The notes: generated by a model from the letters alone, not told the origin. A stretch of 64,000 nucleotides of DNA from Primula veris (GCA_963682055.1 OY821744.1:21428967-21492966); one strand, 5' to 3'; positions 12,130-24,266 are shown, numbered from the stretch's first letter. Program-made: numbers and translations.

Positions 12130-13451
12130 GTACTTGTTAATATAATGACTTTGTGACAAGGCATACCCCTTTGATGTTTTGGTAATCTTCATACCAAGTA
12201 TTACATCAGCTATACCCAGATCCTTCATATCGAAGTGTTGAGACAACATTTTCTTTGTGGAGCTGATCCTATCAGTGCTTCCAATTATAATCATGTCATC
12301 CACATAGAGACAGACTACGACATGGTCTCTTCCACTTCCTTTAGTGTAGACATATTTATCGCACTCATTAATGCGAAAACTGTTTTTTTTTTTGGTAAGT
12401 TGCGAAAACTGTTTGATAGCATAATTCTATCAAACTTCTCGTGCCATTCCTTTGGTGCTTGTTTGAGTCCATATAGAGACTTTACAAGTTTGCACACTTG
12501 GTGTTCTTTACCAGGAACTACAAACCCTTCCGGTTGTTCCATGTAAATTTCTTTTTCCAGTTCTCCATTTAGAAACGCCGTCTTGACATCCATTTGATGT
12601 ATTTCCATATCAAACAAAGCTGCGAGAGCAATGACGATTCGGATAGACGTTTTCCTGTAGACAGGAGCATACGTGTCAAAATAATCGACACTTTCAGTTT
12701 GCCTGAAGCCTTTTACTACAAGTCTTGCCTTGTATTTTTCAATCGTGCCGTCAACCCTTAACTTCCTCTTGAAGATCCACTTGTGACCTAGGGGCTTACA
12801 TCCTGGCGAAAGATCCATTAGTTCCCAAGTGTGGTTTTGCATGATTGACTCAATCTCATTTTGAATAGCTTCTTTCCAGTATTGGGAATCCGGTGTTGAC
12901 ATAGCTTGTTTATATGTCACCGGTTCTCCTTCAACCATGAAGGTTAAGAAATCAGGTCCAAAGGAAGTTTCCTTCCTTGCCCTTTTGCTATGCCGAGGCT
13001 CTTCCTCTTCCTCTGTTGGTTCACTTGCCTCCACATTTCCTTCACTGTTCAACTCTTGAGTTGGTACAGATGTAGGTAATTTATGGGAAAAGATATCTTC
13101 AAAGAAAGAGGCCTCTCGACTTTCTATATACGTATCTACGTGCACATCGGGATTTTCCGACTTGTGTACGAGAAACCGATATGCACTACTATTATGTGCA
13201 TATTCGATGAGTACGCAGTCTACCGTTTTAGGACCAATTCTCATCCTCTTAGGAGTAGAAAGTAGGACCTTTGCGAGACAACCCCAAACTCGTAGGTTCT
13301 TATAACTGGGTTGATGACCTTTCCATAATTCATATGGAGTCTTTTCTTGCTTCTTATGTGGTAACTTGTTTAAAACATATTTTGCGGAAAGTATCGCTTC
13401 CCCCCACATGTTATGGGGTAACCCAGAACTGATTAGCATAGCATTCATCAC
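12130..13451 (-). pseudogene. Copia reverse transcriptase remnant (inserted element)
   Basis: The frame 12315-13451 runs from the integrase C-terminus (MNAMLISSGLP) through the linker rich in Glu into RT. It includes GHKWIFKRK, VKTAFLNGELEKEIYM and SLYGLKQAPKEWHEKF. It then breaks at a roughly 29-bp insertion near 12375-12410, where GCGAAAACTGTTT appears twice around a T run. The YVDD active-site box (LYVDDM) is readable in the shifted frame at 12296-12308. Confidence 0.85.
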
Positions 13452-13456
13452 TTCCT

Positions 13457-13934
13457 TTAGCGTTCTATTTTTACGCTCGGCAACCCCATTTTACTCGGGA
13501 GCGTATGGGGCTGTGGTTTGATATATAATGCGCTTTCAGCGCATATTTGCTCAAACGGTGATTCAAATTCACCGCCTCTATCACTTCTCAATGTTTTAAT
13601 TTTTCTATTGAGTTGATTTTCTACTTCGGTCTTATAAAGAGCGAATTTCTCTACTGCTTCGTCTTTACTTTTCATTAAGTAAACATAACAGTATTTAGTA
13701 CAATCATCTATAAATGTGTTAAAAGTACTTTTGCACTCCTCGTGTTTGTACAAACTTTAAGTCACATACATCCGTGTGCATTAGACCGAGAGATTCACTT
13801 TCTCGTTCAACATGTTGAAACGATGATTTCGTTAATTTTGCCTCTACACATATCTCACATTTGTGTTGCTTATTAAAGACAAAATTTGGGATTAGTTTTA
13901 GTGATATTAATTTCTTTAACGAATTATAATTCAC
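13457..13934 (-). pseudogene. Copia integrase remnant
   Basis: The zinc-finger end ([11 protein letters not shown]) is at 13719-13934. The core (TFIDDCTKYCYVYLM, RSDRGGEFES) is at 13457-13753, in a different frame. Near 13545 a one-base shift leads to the frame carrying APYAPE, a TAA at 13491-13493, and then NGVAERKNRTLKE. So at least two frameshifts and one stop break the enzyme. Confidence 0.8.
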
Positions 13935-13952
13935 GTGACCTAATATACCATG

Positions 13953-14470
13953 CTACAAATGAAATGACTCAAATAAATAAGCAAAATTAGAATTTTTATT
14001 GGCCTCTTGGGCAACAGTCATTACATTGCTCGTACTAGCCTCAACTTTAATACATTTATTGGGAGCAGGTGTCCATACGTTTAACTTAAACATGTCGTTG
14101 GTCATATAGCCATGACCTACATAGACACCATTTTTGGTGATTACAATTTTATCAGATTGAAAAACAAGCTTAAACCCGTTCTTCACCATCACAGATCCGG
14201 ATATCAGATTCTTACGGATATCCGGAACATGGAGGACCCCTGTCAACCTCAGCTCTTTTCCAGAGGTCATGTTCATCACCACCGTTTCTTTTCCTTCCAC
14301 CTTGGAAGTAGCAGAATTTCCCATGAAGCAGCTTTCTCCCTCTACCGCCTCGTAGGTCTTAAACATCCACCGGTTAGAGCAGATGTGGCTCATGGTGCCG
14401 GTATCCAGCCACCATTTTTTGGAGTTGCTCCCCACGAGATTCACCTCAGAGACCACAACAATGAAGTGGT
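13953..14470 (-). pseudogene. Copia protease region
   Basis: The minus-strand frame carries WWLDTGTMSHIC, the copia aspartic protease site with DTG in place of the more usual DSG. It then runs through LTGVLHVPDIRKNLISGSVM to the pre-integrase segment. It is open on its own but sits in a dead element. Confidence 0.75.
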
Positions 14471-14472
14471 CA

Positions 14473-14964
14473 TCATCTCGTCCTCCCTCGGCCAGATGTG
14501 CCTGAGCTAGAGCTTTCCTCTTCCCATTGCCTTTGAAGTTCTTCGCGGGGGGAGGGAGGGGGGGGGGGGGGGGGGGGCTTGGGATTAACAGTGCTTTTAT
14601 TGTCATAACAGTCCGCGGTATGATGGCCGGTCCTGTTACAGACAAAGCAAGTTCCCGTAAAAAATTTTGCGACAACATCACTGCCTCCGTTGTCAAAACG
14701 TTTCCGCTTGACGTTGGAGCTTTCAACCAATGCCTTTTCCATCGAGATGTTAGCACCACCGACTCTCTTTACGGAGCGACGGTTGCTCACCTCGATATTG
14801 AGCTTCTCAATGATCCCCTCCAGCCTCATTTTCTTATGCTTGTGCTTTAGATAGTTTTGAAAGTCTTTTCAAGACGGTGGCAATTTCTCAATCATGAGTG
14901 CCACCTGGAAAGGCTCATTAATCACTAGCCCCTCAGCCTTAAGGCGATGGTAAATGAGTTGGAG
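14473..14964 (-). pseudogene. Copia gag C-terminal fragment
   Basis: The frame 14473-14829 has one CCHC zinc knuckle (CFVCNRTGHHTADC). Upstream, out of frame, pieces read LIYHRLKAEGLVINEPFQV and MIEKLPPS, the end of the gag UBN2 domain. Everything 5' of this is absent, so the element was truncated here. A run of 20 G (14558-14577) lies in the Pro-rich linker. Confidence 0.75.
14558..14577. repeat. Poly-G tract
   Basis: Twenty consecutive G on the plus strand, encoding a poly-Pro stretch in the gag-protease linker on the minus strand. The length is unlikely to be stable or accurately sequenced. Confidence 0.9.
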
Positions 14965-16741
14965 CTAAGTATGAAGGATGTTAGAGAGAATTGATTTTTT
15001 TTAAATGTATAAAGTATTAAAGTGTTAATAATATGACAAATTATCTTCAAATTAAAGTAGAGCTAGCCATCCTTTCCAACCATGTAGCTATAGTAAGATA
15101 TCAAAAATGTATGCCATGTCACAAATTTAGTATCGATATCACACACTTAAGTTATCGCAAATGCTCATTTTAATTTGGAATCATTTGTAGCTGGATAGTA
15201 CATTTACACTAAATCCTCACTAAATTAATAATGTTGGGATCATGAAAATTTATTAATTTAAAGATATATTAATTAATCGACAAATTAATAATTTATTATT
15301 TTAAAGAGGTTTTTATCTACAATAAATTTTAAACTTGTTAATAGTATAAAACTCATTATATATTACTAAGAATACTTGTTAAACTCGTCGTTATTAAAGT
15401 CAAATACACTACTTCATTTACGAATATATAAATTTTATTACAACTTAAACCGTATAGCAAGCTAAGAATAGTAATTAGTTACGCTACATACGTCTCATCA
15501 ATTCCATTACATTAAGCATCTTTTTGTAAGTTGTATGTTTATTGTTTAATCAAATAATATGCAATGTATAGTTTTGACTACAAATAATGTTTTCATTGAA
15601 TTGAATAAAGCAAGTACAACTCATTATCTAATCGCGTCTAAAACGCTTCATAACATTTTGGTTCAGTTCTAAAACACAACACCGGAACTTTTGGATACAA
15701 TAAATAAATTTAGAGACAAACTCCAAGTATATTTAAATTTAAGAAACAATTGTACTATAAAGTAATATTTTATTAAATCTTCCTACTAATGTTTGTTATT
15801 TTCAAGAATTATTAATTTATGATTTTATGGGGACCAAATATTTATATAAGGATCTTTTGAAAATTTATTATCTTATCAATATCAATTTATATAAGAATTA
15901 TTAATTTATGATTTTATAGGGACCAAATCGGAGCTAATATAAAATATTAATTTACCGAGTATTAATATATAAAGGTTCTACTGTAGTCCTAATCCAAAAT
16001 CCATTGACAAAGGCATAATTTATGAACATCCAAATTATACAATAAAAGAGGCATAAGAAACATTGATAAATTCCACTCCACCCCCCCACAAGGAACTGTG
16101 AAATCCCCAAAAATTCAAATTTCTAATTCAAATGGAACAGAAATTTCTTTTTACTATTTTTTTATTTTTTTTGGTTTGTAAAATAGGCTGTGTGTTAGAA
16201 AAGTTTTGAATGATTGACTAAGTTAAATAAATCAGCTGATGTGGCGGAAGAAGTAGACCAAATATTTTTATTGTGATTTTGGATATAGAATCATTTAATA
16301 TATGATTGGTTAACCTAATACGTAATATTAGCGGGTAATATTTTTGGGTGACTATAGTGATATTCTATTTATTTAGTCCAAATTTACTTAATTCCTCAAC
16401 CTGATCTAGTCTAGTCAAATGATAGTTAATTCGGGAGAGGTGAGTTTCTGGTATGACCGCTGGATGAGCGATAGTCTGCTTGTTGTCCATAATCTTGAGG
16501 TGTCCGATAATGCGACGATCGCTTCTTTTTGGAGTGGGTGACAGTGGGATCCGTGTCGCCTCGAGTCCATCATGTTGCCTACAGAGATAGTCGATTAGAT
16601 CATTCAGGTTCCCATCGATGGGGTTGGTACGAATATGATGCAGTGGAGTTTGTCGGTTGATGGTGAGTTTTTTATGCAATCAGCGTGGGGAATATTTCGC
16701 CAGCGAAGGGAGGTTGATAGGATTTATTCGTATATTTGGCA
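14965..16741. repeat. Segmental duplication, right part of copy 1 (block B)
   Basis: AT-rich DNA matching 18918-20735 in direct orientation, ending inside an L1 fragment. A stretch near 15790-15930 (ATTATTAATTTATGATTTTAT with GGGACCAAAT) is locally duplicated in this copy only. No gene is seen between 14965 and 16395. Confidence 0.85.
16396..16741 (+). pseudogene. L1 (LINE) ORF2 fragment, copy 1
   Basis: Plus-strand pieces read SFWYDRWMSDSLLV, then IIQVPIDGVGTNMMQWSLS, then SAWGIFRQRREVDR. This is the stretch between RT and the zinc-binding domain of plant L1 ORF2. A TAG interrupts it. It ends at about 16741, where the duplicate at 20735 continues into the zf-RVT domain but this copy changes to unrelated sequence. 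Confidence 0.65.
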
Positions 16742-17309
16742 AAACTTATATCAGGTAAACGGAAGTAGTGGTAATGTCAGGGGTGGTGGCGAGGGTAGTG
16801 GTTGGTCATTTACAAATGGTCTTAATTTCTTCAGTGGTCATGGTTTGCCACTTTCCCCAGCGCTAAATGTGTATGAAGGTAACGACAGTGGTGGTGTTTA
16901 TCGTGGCAGTGGAAATCGCTCTATGAATAATGGGCCTAGGTCATCTAATGGTGGTGGTTTGCGAGTTTTTCAGGATAATGTATACGAATGTGGTGAAGGC
17001 AGTCAAAGTAGTGGGGATGTTTATCGTTGTAGTGGTGGTAAGTCTTATCATAACGGGAATTGTTCCTGTAGTTCTTGCTATTCGCAATATACCCAAAGTC
17101 TCAATATTAATGACGGTGGTAGTTTCTATGGTGGTGCTAGTGGTTGGTTGTTCAATCTTGGAAGTGATCACAGCTTGCCAAGTACAAATGGTGCAAGTTC
17201 ATCTGGAGTTGGTAACACCGATGCTGGTTCTATTGCTGGAGTTCGCGAATTGGATGGTTTAATACCCTCTCATAGATTTGGAGTAGACTTTCGTCCTAGT
17301 TTTATTTGA
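16635..17309 (+). other. Chimeric open frame: L1 fragment joined to a Gly/Ser-rich sequence
   Basis: A 224-codon frame starts within the L1 fragment (MMQWSLSVDGEF) and after about residue 36 runs into a Gly/Ser/Asn/Tyr-rich sequence. That sequence contains many GGG, SSG and GSG steps, one Cys-rich patch (NCSCSSCYS) and a C-terminus ending HRFGVDFRPSFI. A possible splice acceptor (TTATATCAG) lies at the switch, about 16744-16752. The Gly/Ser part could be the last exon of a captured host gene. I recognise no family, and there is no membrane segment or signal peptide. Confidence 0.4.
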
Positions 17310-18284
17310 TTTTCTTTGTTAATTTTGAATGTTTTGGAATTTGGTTTCTTTATCTTTTGTCTGGTTTGATATTTTGACATTATTTCATTTCAAAAAGATA
17401 AACATCAGTTGGATATTCTTCATGTTATTTTTTTCATATTGGTCACTCTTATTTGATCATTATGCATCCGATCCCTTGTTCTTACTGCTATTTAGAATTT
17501 ATCTGTATGGATTTTTACATTACGTTTTGGCATATATTCTTTTTTTAAATAAATTGTCATTGATCATTATATATAAGGATGCACATTCACTGGCAAACCA
17601 AACGACGTTTACGAGCACATGCATATATGGATGGTTATCAGGTTTTATTCTGATTATTTTAATAGCAAACTGTTCATTGCAATCCAAGTACTTCGCCTAA
17701 CAAACCTTACTATATACTCGAACATGTAAAAATATGCATGTAAACCAACTAATTTCCAAGAAAAAATGTGTGTAAACAAAATTGGTTTGTATATATATGT
17801 ACTTTTCTGCAGCGGACTATTCTCCTCTAATTTTTATGAAAATGATGTATTTACAGAAATCGAACTTGGCAAATATAGTAGTTTTATCTCAATAGTATTT
17901 TTGGTAACGAGTACATGGATAAGATGACAAGGAAGGGCAACTTTAATTATCCACGAAACCAAATTTACCAGTTCTTTTGGACTACTTTTAGTTATATATA
18001 TTATACATGAACTGATACGAAATGGACCATGATCCATCACTACTTAGTTATCTACAGAAATGATAAAATAACCAAACGTTCCACAGATATATAAATGATG
18101 TCCGTTAAAAATTAGTATTATTTTTGGAAAAACCCATACTATGTTATATCAATACGGTTGTCTTCTCGTTGCAAAACTAACAAGAAAGAAGTTGTTGCAA
18201 AACTAACAAGAAAGAAGTTGTCGAGAAACACTTGTATGAACCTATTCTATACTTTTTAAGTGTGTGACAATCAATACAATAATT
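17310..18284. other. AT-rich spacer, no gene seen
   Basis: T-rich sequence after the Gly/Ser frame, possibly a 3' UTR, followed by unremarkable AT-rich DNA. A 26-bp tandem duplication starting GTTGCAAAACTAACAAG occurs at 18168 and 18194. No RNA gene or conserved coding stretch is visible. Confidence 0.6.
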
Positions 18285-18917
18285 TAGTTTGAATTTTAAA
18301 TTAAATTTATGATAGTTATTTTTGGGTTCTCACATATTTGTTTGGTTTTTAGTGATTGTCACATCCACATTTTTAGTAGACCCGGTCTACAATAGTGTTA
18401 CTCGAAGTTGTAGGGTTTTTTAAGAAGATAATAAACTTGTTGCCACGGTTGATCAAGAACATGCAACTAAGTTTCATTAATTTATGGTATTCTGAATAAT
18501 AAACAACTAAATTACTACTATGTCAATCCTTTATGCAACTAGATATTCTTTTAAAGAGTCATGGTATAACGCACCCCTAAAAAAGTATCTAACTAAGTAT
18601 ACTTTCCCTAGTAATTTATTATTTTTTCTTTAGCTCCTTATGCAACTATATTGGGGGATCGATTTGCGTAGTTTATTATTTTTTTTCGGTTTAACATAAT
18701 GTTTAGTGACTGTATGAATACATCTAAAAAATCATTGCACAAGTGTACAATTGAATTGGATTTAGCCATAATATCCGAATATTTATGCCAAAAATTGATT
18801 CAAAAAACTACAATTGCTCATAAGCATACACGTATATCTTTTAATTACTAATTTTTTATTTTTAATATTATTTATTGGGCATAGAGAGATTTTTTTAAAA
18901 AAACTATTATATCAAAT
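18285..18917. repeat. Segmental duplication, block A of copy 2
   Basis: Matches 8637-9333. It joins block B without interruption at about 18911-18921, showing the arrangement before the copia insertion seen in copy 1. Confidence 0.85.
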
Positions 18918-20038
18918 ACTAAGTATGAAGGATGTTAGAGATAATTGATTTTTTTTAAATGTATAAAGTATTAAAGTGTTAATAATATGACAAATTATCT
19001 TCAAATTAAAGTAGAGCTAGCCATCCTTTCCAACCATGTAGCTATAGTAAGATATCAAAAATGTATGCCATGTCACAAATTTAGTATCGATATCACACAC
19101 TTAAGTTATCGCAAATGCTCATTTTAATTTGGAATCATTTGTAGCTGGATAGTACATTTACACTAAATCCTCACTAAATTAATAATGTTGGGATCATGAA
19201 AATTTATTAATTTAAAGATATATTAATTAATCGACAAATTAATAATTTATTATTTTAAAGAAGTTTTTATCTACAATAAATTTTAAACTTGTTAATAGTA
19301 TAAAACTCATTATATATTACTAAGAATACTTGTTAAACTCGTCGTTATTAAAGTCAAATACAATACTTCATTTATGAATATATAAATTTTATTACAACTT
19401 AAACCGTATAGCAAGCTAAGAATAGTAATTAGTTACGCTACATACGTCTCATCAATTCCATTACATTAAGCATCTTTTTGTAAGTTGTATGTTTATTGTT
19501 TAATCAAATAATATGCAATATATAGTTTTGACTACAAATAATGTTCATTGAATTGAATAAAGCAAGTACAACTCATTATCTAATCGCGTCTAAAATGCTT
19601 CATAACATTTTGGTTCAGTTCTAAAACACAACACCGGAGCTTTTGGATACAATAAATAAATTTAGAGACAAGCTCCAAGTATATTTAAATTTAAGAAACA
19701 ATTGTACTATAAAGTAATATTTTATTAAATCTTCCTAGTAATGTTTGTTATTTTCAAGAATTATTAATTTATAATTTTATGAGGACCAAATATTTATATA
19801 AAGATCTTTTGAAAATTTATTATGTTATCAATATCAAAATTAGTGAAACACTTACCCAAATCGGGGCAAAAAAAAAAATTAATTTACCGAGTATTAATAT
19901 ATAAAGGTTCTACTGAAGTCCCAATCCAAAATCCATTGACAAAGGCATAATTTATGAAGTCCACACGACTGCTATTTTAGTTTGAACATCCAAATTATAC
20001 AATACAAGAGGCATAAGAAACATTGATAAATCCAACCC

Positions 20039-20069
<31 letters not shown>

Positions 20070-20735
20070 AAAAAAAACAATTCTGTAAGGAACTGTGAAA
20101 TCCCCGAAAATTCAAATTTCTACTTCAAATGGAACAGAAAATCTGTTACTATTATTTTTTCTTTTGGTTTGTAAAATAGGCTGTGTTAGAAAAGTTTTGA
20201 ATGATTGACTAACTGAAATAAATCAGCTGATGTGTTGGAATAAGTAGACCAAACATTTTTATTGTGATTTTGGATACAGAATCATTTAATATATGATTGG
20301 TTCACCTAATACGTAATATTAGCGGGTAATATTTTTGGGTGACTATAGTGATATTCTATTTATTTACTCCAAATTTACTTAATTCCTCAACCTGATCTAG
20401 TCTAGTCAAATGATAGTTAATTCGGGAGAGGTAAGTTTCTGGTATGACCACTGGATGAGCGATAGTCTGCTTGTTGTCCATAATCTTGAGGTGTCCGATA
20501 ATGCGACGATCGCTTCTTTTTGGAGTGGGTGACAGTGGATCCGGGTGGCCTCGAGCCCATCGTGTTGCCTACAGAGATAGTCGATCAGATCATTCAGGTT
20601 CCCATCGATGGGGTTGGTACGAATATGATGCAGTGGAGTTTGTCGGTTGATGGTGAGTTTTTGATGCGATCAGCGTGGGGAATATTTCGCCAGCGAAGGG
20701 AGGTTGATAGGATTTATTCGTATATTTGGCAGCGA
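18918..20735. repeat. Segmental duplication, block B of copy 2
   Basis: Matches 14965-16741. It holds a C run followed by an A run (about 20037-20077) where copy 1 has only a short C run. It is AT-rich and has no gene before the L1 fragment at about 20390. Confidence 0.85.
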
Positions 20736-21939
20736 CCCATTCCATGATAGGTTTCTTTCTTCCTTTGGCGTTTGCTTCGAGGTTTTTCGGCTACAGATGA
20801 TGCACTTCATAGGAGACATGTACACATTCAGTTCGCCTCGTGTTGCACTTGTCGACCTGCTTGCGAGACCCTTAGACATCTATTTATCGATTGTCCGTTG
20901 ACGGCACGAGTTTGGCAACACTGCAGGTCTTTATTTGGTATTCGACACCAGCAGGTGTATTCGATTATCGGGATATTTCGTCCGTGGCATCGTGAGGGCT
21001 CTTGCTTTGGACATGCGTGTGTTCTGACAGCATAATATATTTTGTGGCAATGCCCATAGATTCGGCACTGAGGCCCGAGATGAGTACTGACACGAGTAAG
21101 TAGTTTCGAGAATCATCTCTGACCTTCAGCTTCTAGGTGTCACGGTCGATTTCCGTCCACGACAGGTGAGAGGAGACACATGTGTTAGTTTTCTGTCCAA
21201 CCTCTGGGTTATTTCCCATAGAGCGCATCCCATTCATTTAGTTTCTTGGATCCAACCCACGCCAGGAAGATTCAAGCTAAGCATTGATGGGTGCTCGAAG
21301 GAAAACCCGGGGCTTTCAGCGGCAGGAGGTATTCTACGAGATCACGAAGGCACAATTTTGGAGGCCTTTGGGAAGTTCTTAGGCGAGGGAGAGATCATCT
21401 ACGCAGAGCTTCGGGTGGTTTTTTAGGCATTCCGCTAGCGATCTTTTTGGGCATTCAACATATTGAGGTTGAGTCAGATCGACGACAGTATCAACTTGAA
21501 TTTCTTCGATTAATCTTGGTCCTTGGGAGTATAACTACACTATTACGCGTATTCGCTAGTTGTGCTCATTACATGACATTGTTTCGGCATATCTTATCAG
21601 GCAGCTGACTTTATGGCTAATTGGGCGTGCGCTCATCGGGCTTATCAGACTTTCTCTCATAGACGGTATTTACCGTATGGCATCGACGATATATTGACAT
21701 TAGATACGCCAGGGACCCCCATATTAGGACTTGATGTATAGTTTTGTCTTTCACTAGTTAGTTATGTTGTCTTGTATTTTTATTATCGCGGACGTGATGT
21801 ATTCTCACTTATGATTCGAGGGTTTGGTTCATTATCCCCCTCCAGTATTGTACGTACTTGGATTGTTATTTGTATACATATAGGGGTTTTTGCCTCAACC
21901 TCCCTCTTTGGAGGTTTGTTCGTTAAAAAAAAAAAACTA
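20390..21939 (+). pseudogene. 5'-truncated L1 (LINE) with zf-RVT and RNase H remnants
   Basis: The plus strand gives, in changing frames, the ORF2 stretch SFWYDHWMSDSLLV and then LPTEIVDQIIQVPIDG. The zinc-binding RT domain follows near 20760-20940 (ALHRRHVHIQFASCC, ETLRHLFIDCPLTARVW). An RNase H domain lies near 21236-21426 (FKLSIDGCSKENPGLSAAGG, with the Asp of the DG motif). This order is typical of plant L1 elements with a C-terminal RNase H. A 3' UTR-like stretch ends in a 12-bp A run at about 21928-21939. Stops and frameshifts are frequent; RT proper is missing. Confidence 0.75.
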
Positions 21940-22579
21940 GTTTATCTCAATGCTCCAGGTTTTAAATAATTGGTAAGGTACCGACTATTTAAAAAGTTAA
22001 TGGATGTAGGAAGTATAACAAATAATTTCTGCAAATATGATGAATTATATATCGGGAAATGTAATTATTAATTAGTTTTGATCGTATTATAAGTAATATT
22101 TTAGTTTAAGTACGTTGATTGATGGCTTAATCATACAATTGACTAAGTTTACATTAAAATACAATGTCGTTGATATTGATAAACAACTAACGCTTTCGCT
22201 TGTTAGAAACACGTTTGATTTTGCACTAGAAAACTGGAGTTAGATCCTAATTATAGTGTTTATGAATTTTATAAAAAATGATACAGAAATAGCTCGTTGG
22301 TAGTGCTCGATCATACCTGATCTTCTAGCGTATTCTCATAATACTTCTTGCTCCATAGGAGAGGTGGACTCTCAAAACTGCTAGAAACTAAAAACGTTAC
22401 TCTAATTATCTGAGTTATGATCTGGTGTACATTTCCTTAGCATATGAGCAGTATTTATTGGCTACAACAGGGACCTAGTACAAAAGGAATAGACTTCTAC
22501 TTCAACTAGAGTTCCAACCCTACTTAGATTAGTACTTAATTAATGAATATTATATAATCTTATTAACAAAGGTTAATAT
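21940..22579. other. AT-rich spacer, nothing recognised
   Basis: Low-complexity AT-rich DNA between the L1 tail and the next copia LTR. No coding stretch, repeat or RNA gene could be supported. Confidence 0.6.
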
Positions 22580-22800
22580 TGTTTAGGCTATTATGGTTTT
22601 ACTTGGGCCCTACTCCGAGACGGGCCTTGGGCTTTATAAGATAGGGTTTTCCTTCATGTAAACCTTCTCACCTCTCCTATATAAAGAGGCCGAGGGGTCC
22701 CTGTATTCTATACGATTATCAATGAATAAGATGTTCGTTTCTCTCTCTATATACTTCTGTCTCCATATATATATATAATAAGTTAATATATCACACAACA
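22580..22800 (+). mobile_element. LTR of decayed copia copy 2
   Basis: About 221 bp, starting near TGTTTAGG (start approximate) and ending TCACACAACA at 22800. CGTTATCAGCAC follows at once, as in copy 1. A TATA box CTATATAAAG lies at 22677-22686. It is homologous in inverted orientation to 8426-8636. Confidence 0.7.
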
Positions 22801-23973
22801 CGTTATCAGCACTTTACTTGCAAAGATTGGAATAAAAGCTAGGAGATTGTGGTATTTGTTTGAAAAACTGGGTCTAACTTGAAAATAAGGATATATGTTC
22901 GTGGATTGATTTATAAAAAGACAGCTAGGGTTTGCTTGTTCTTGTTCTTGATCAATCATTGGAGCACTTGGTAATATGGTACAAATTACTAAAATCCTTC
23001 TTGTTATATATATAGCATGAATAAACTATATATAGTACTGTAGCATGGGTACATGATTATATAATAATAGGTTATTTGCCAACATGTTAAATTCTATAAT
23101 TTCTTGCCTGGCATGTTTGAGTTTTGGAACAAACCTCGGTTAGAAAAAAAAAAAAAACTACATGCTAATTGCTAGTACTTAAAATTGTTTAAGCTACCTA
23201 AGTATATCATGGGAACATGGCTAGCTGTCTATAGATTTTTTTTAAAAAAAATCCTATGTTTGTGTGTAAATCTACCTCCATAGCATACTACATAATGATA
23301 GTACTCTAATGCCTTGTATATATATACGTATACAGTGTACTGCTAGAACATTCAAACAAACTGCACAACAATCTGTCATATATAAAAACAGCATGTCATA
23401 TATAAATCAAACTCCTCCAGTAGAATCGCAGATAGTTTTGAGTAATATGTGAATTACGTATATCAAGTATTAAATCAAATCTTGTAAAAGTAGTTGGTAT
23501 ATAGATTATTACCTTGTTAAGCATATCTAACTACCATGATATAGAATTATGTCAGAGATATATTGCTTGTTGTAATTGCTAAAAAAACTTTTTACTTATG
23601 GCAATATAATAATAATAGATTAATTAGATATTTTTAGTATAAATTGTGATATATTCCTGATTGAGCAACATCTATATATGTAATCACTGCCATGTTTATA
23701 ATATGTTAATTTGCGAAATCATATATACTCACAATTAATTTGGAAAAATTATGAACATTCCCCAAATATGTTCACCTATTTGGATAACATATTTAGGAAA
23801 GATATAGGCGGATAGTTGTTATCCTAATGAGTTTGGTGTATAAGTGGCATTCGTGCCCACCACCCTCACCGCCTTATCTGGTCGTGTTCAAGTAGAGCTA
23901 CTGAAAGTGGTTGACTAAATAATAATTTTCCCGAGTGTGTTTATATAGTGATGTATGTTTCGTCGAATTGGTG

Positions 23974-24264
23974 TGTGACGACCCAGATTTCCAGGAAGGA
24001 AATTCTGTGGTGCGGTGTTGTGCGTCAGTCCCACATCGCCCAGATATGAGAGTACCCCTGTGGTATATGAGCTTAAAGATCCATTTCCTATCAACAAGGC
24101 CTTTTAAAGCCGTGCGGCACAATAGCGAGGACGGAACTCCACAGTTAAGCGTGCTTAACTTGGAGTAGTACCAGGATGGGTGACCCCCCTGGGAAGTTGT
24201 GCCAAAGCGGACAATATTGTTGATACGGGCGTGACGGTTCGGTCCGTCGGGCCGGGCCGTTACA
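23974..24264 (+). repeat. Cassandra 5' LTR
   Basis: Starts TGTGACGACCC and ends CCGTTACA; 291 bp, the same length as the 3' LTR with only a few differences. 5S-like sequence at 24133-24198. Confidence 0.95.
24133..24198 (+). other. 5S rRNA-like segment in the Cassandra LTR
   Basis: The segment includes AGTTAAGCGTGCTT (box A of plant 5S genes), GAGTAGTACCAGGATGGGTG (intermediate element and box C region) and CTGGGAAGT, in 5S order. It differs from 5S rRNA near the middle, and the 5' part of 5S is poorly preserved. It is not a functional 5S gene, but pol III promoter boxes are recognisable. Confidence 0.9.
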
Positions 24265-24266
24265 GA

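Larger units (their letters stand above)
9334..14964 (-). mobile_element. 5'-truncated Ty1/copia element inserted between blocks A and B
   Basis: This is a minus-strand copia element with part of gag, then protease, integrase, RT, RNase H, a polypurine tract (10785-10795) and a 3' LTR region. Comparison with the second copy of the host segment (empty junction near 18911-18921) places the inserted block between 9333 and 14965. The 5' LTR, primer site and gag N-terminus are missing: homology stops inside gag at 14964. Only CTA is shared at the two borders, so no convincing target duplication remains. Multiple frameshifts and stops make it dead. Confidence 0.85.
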
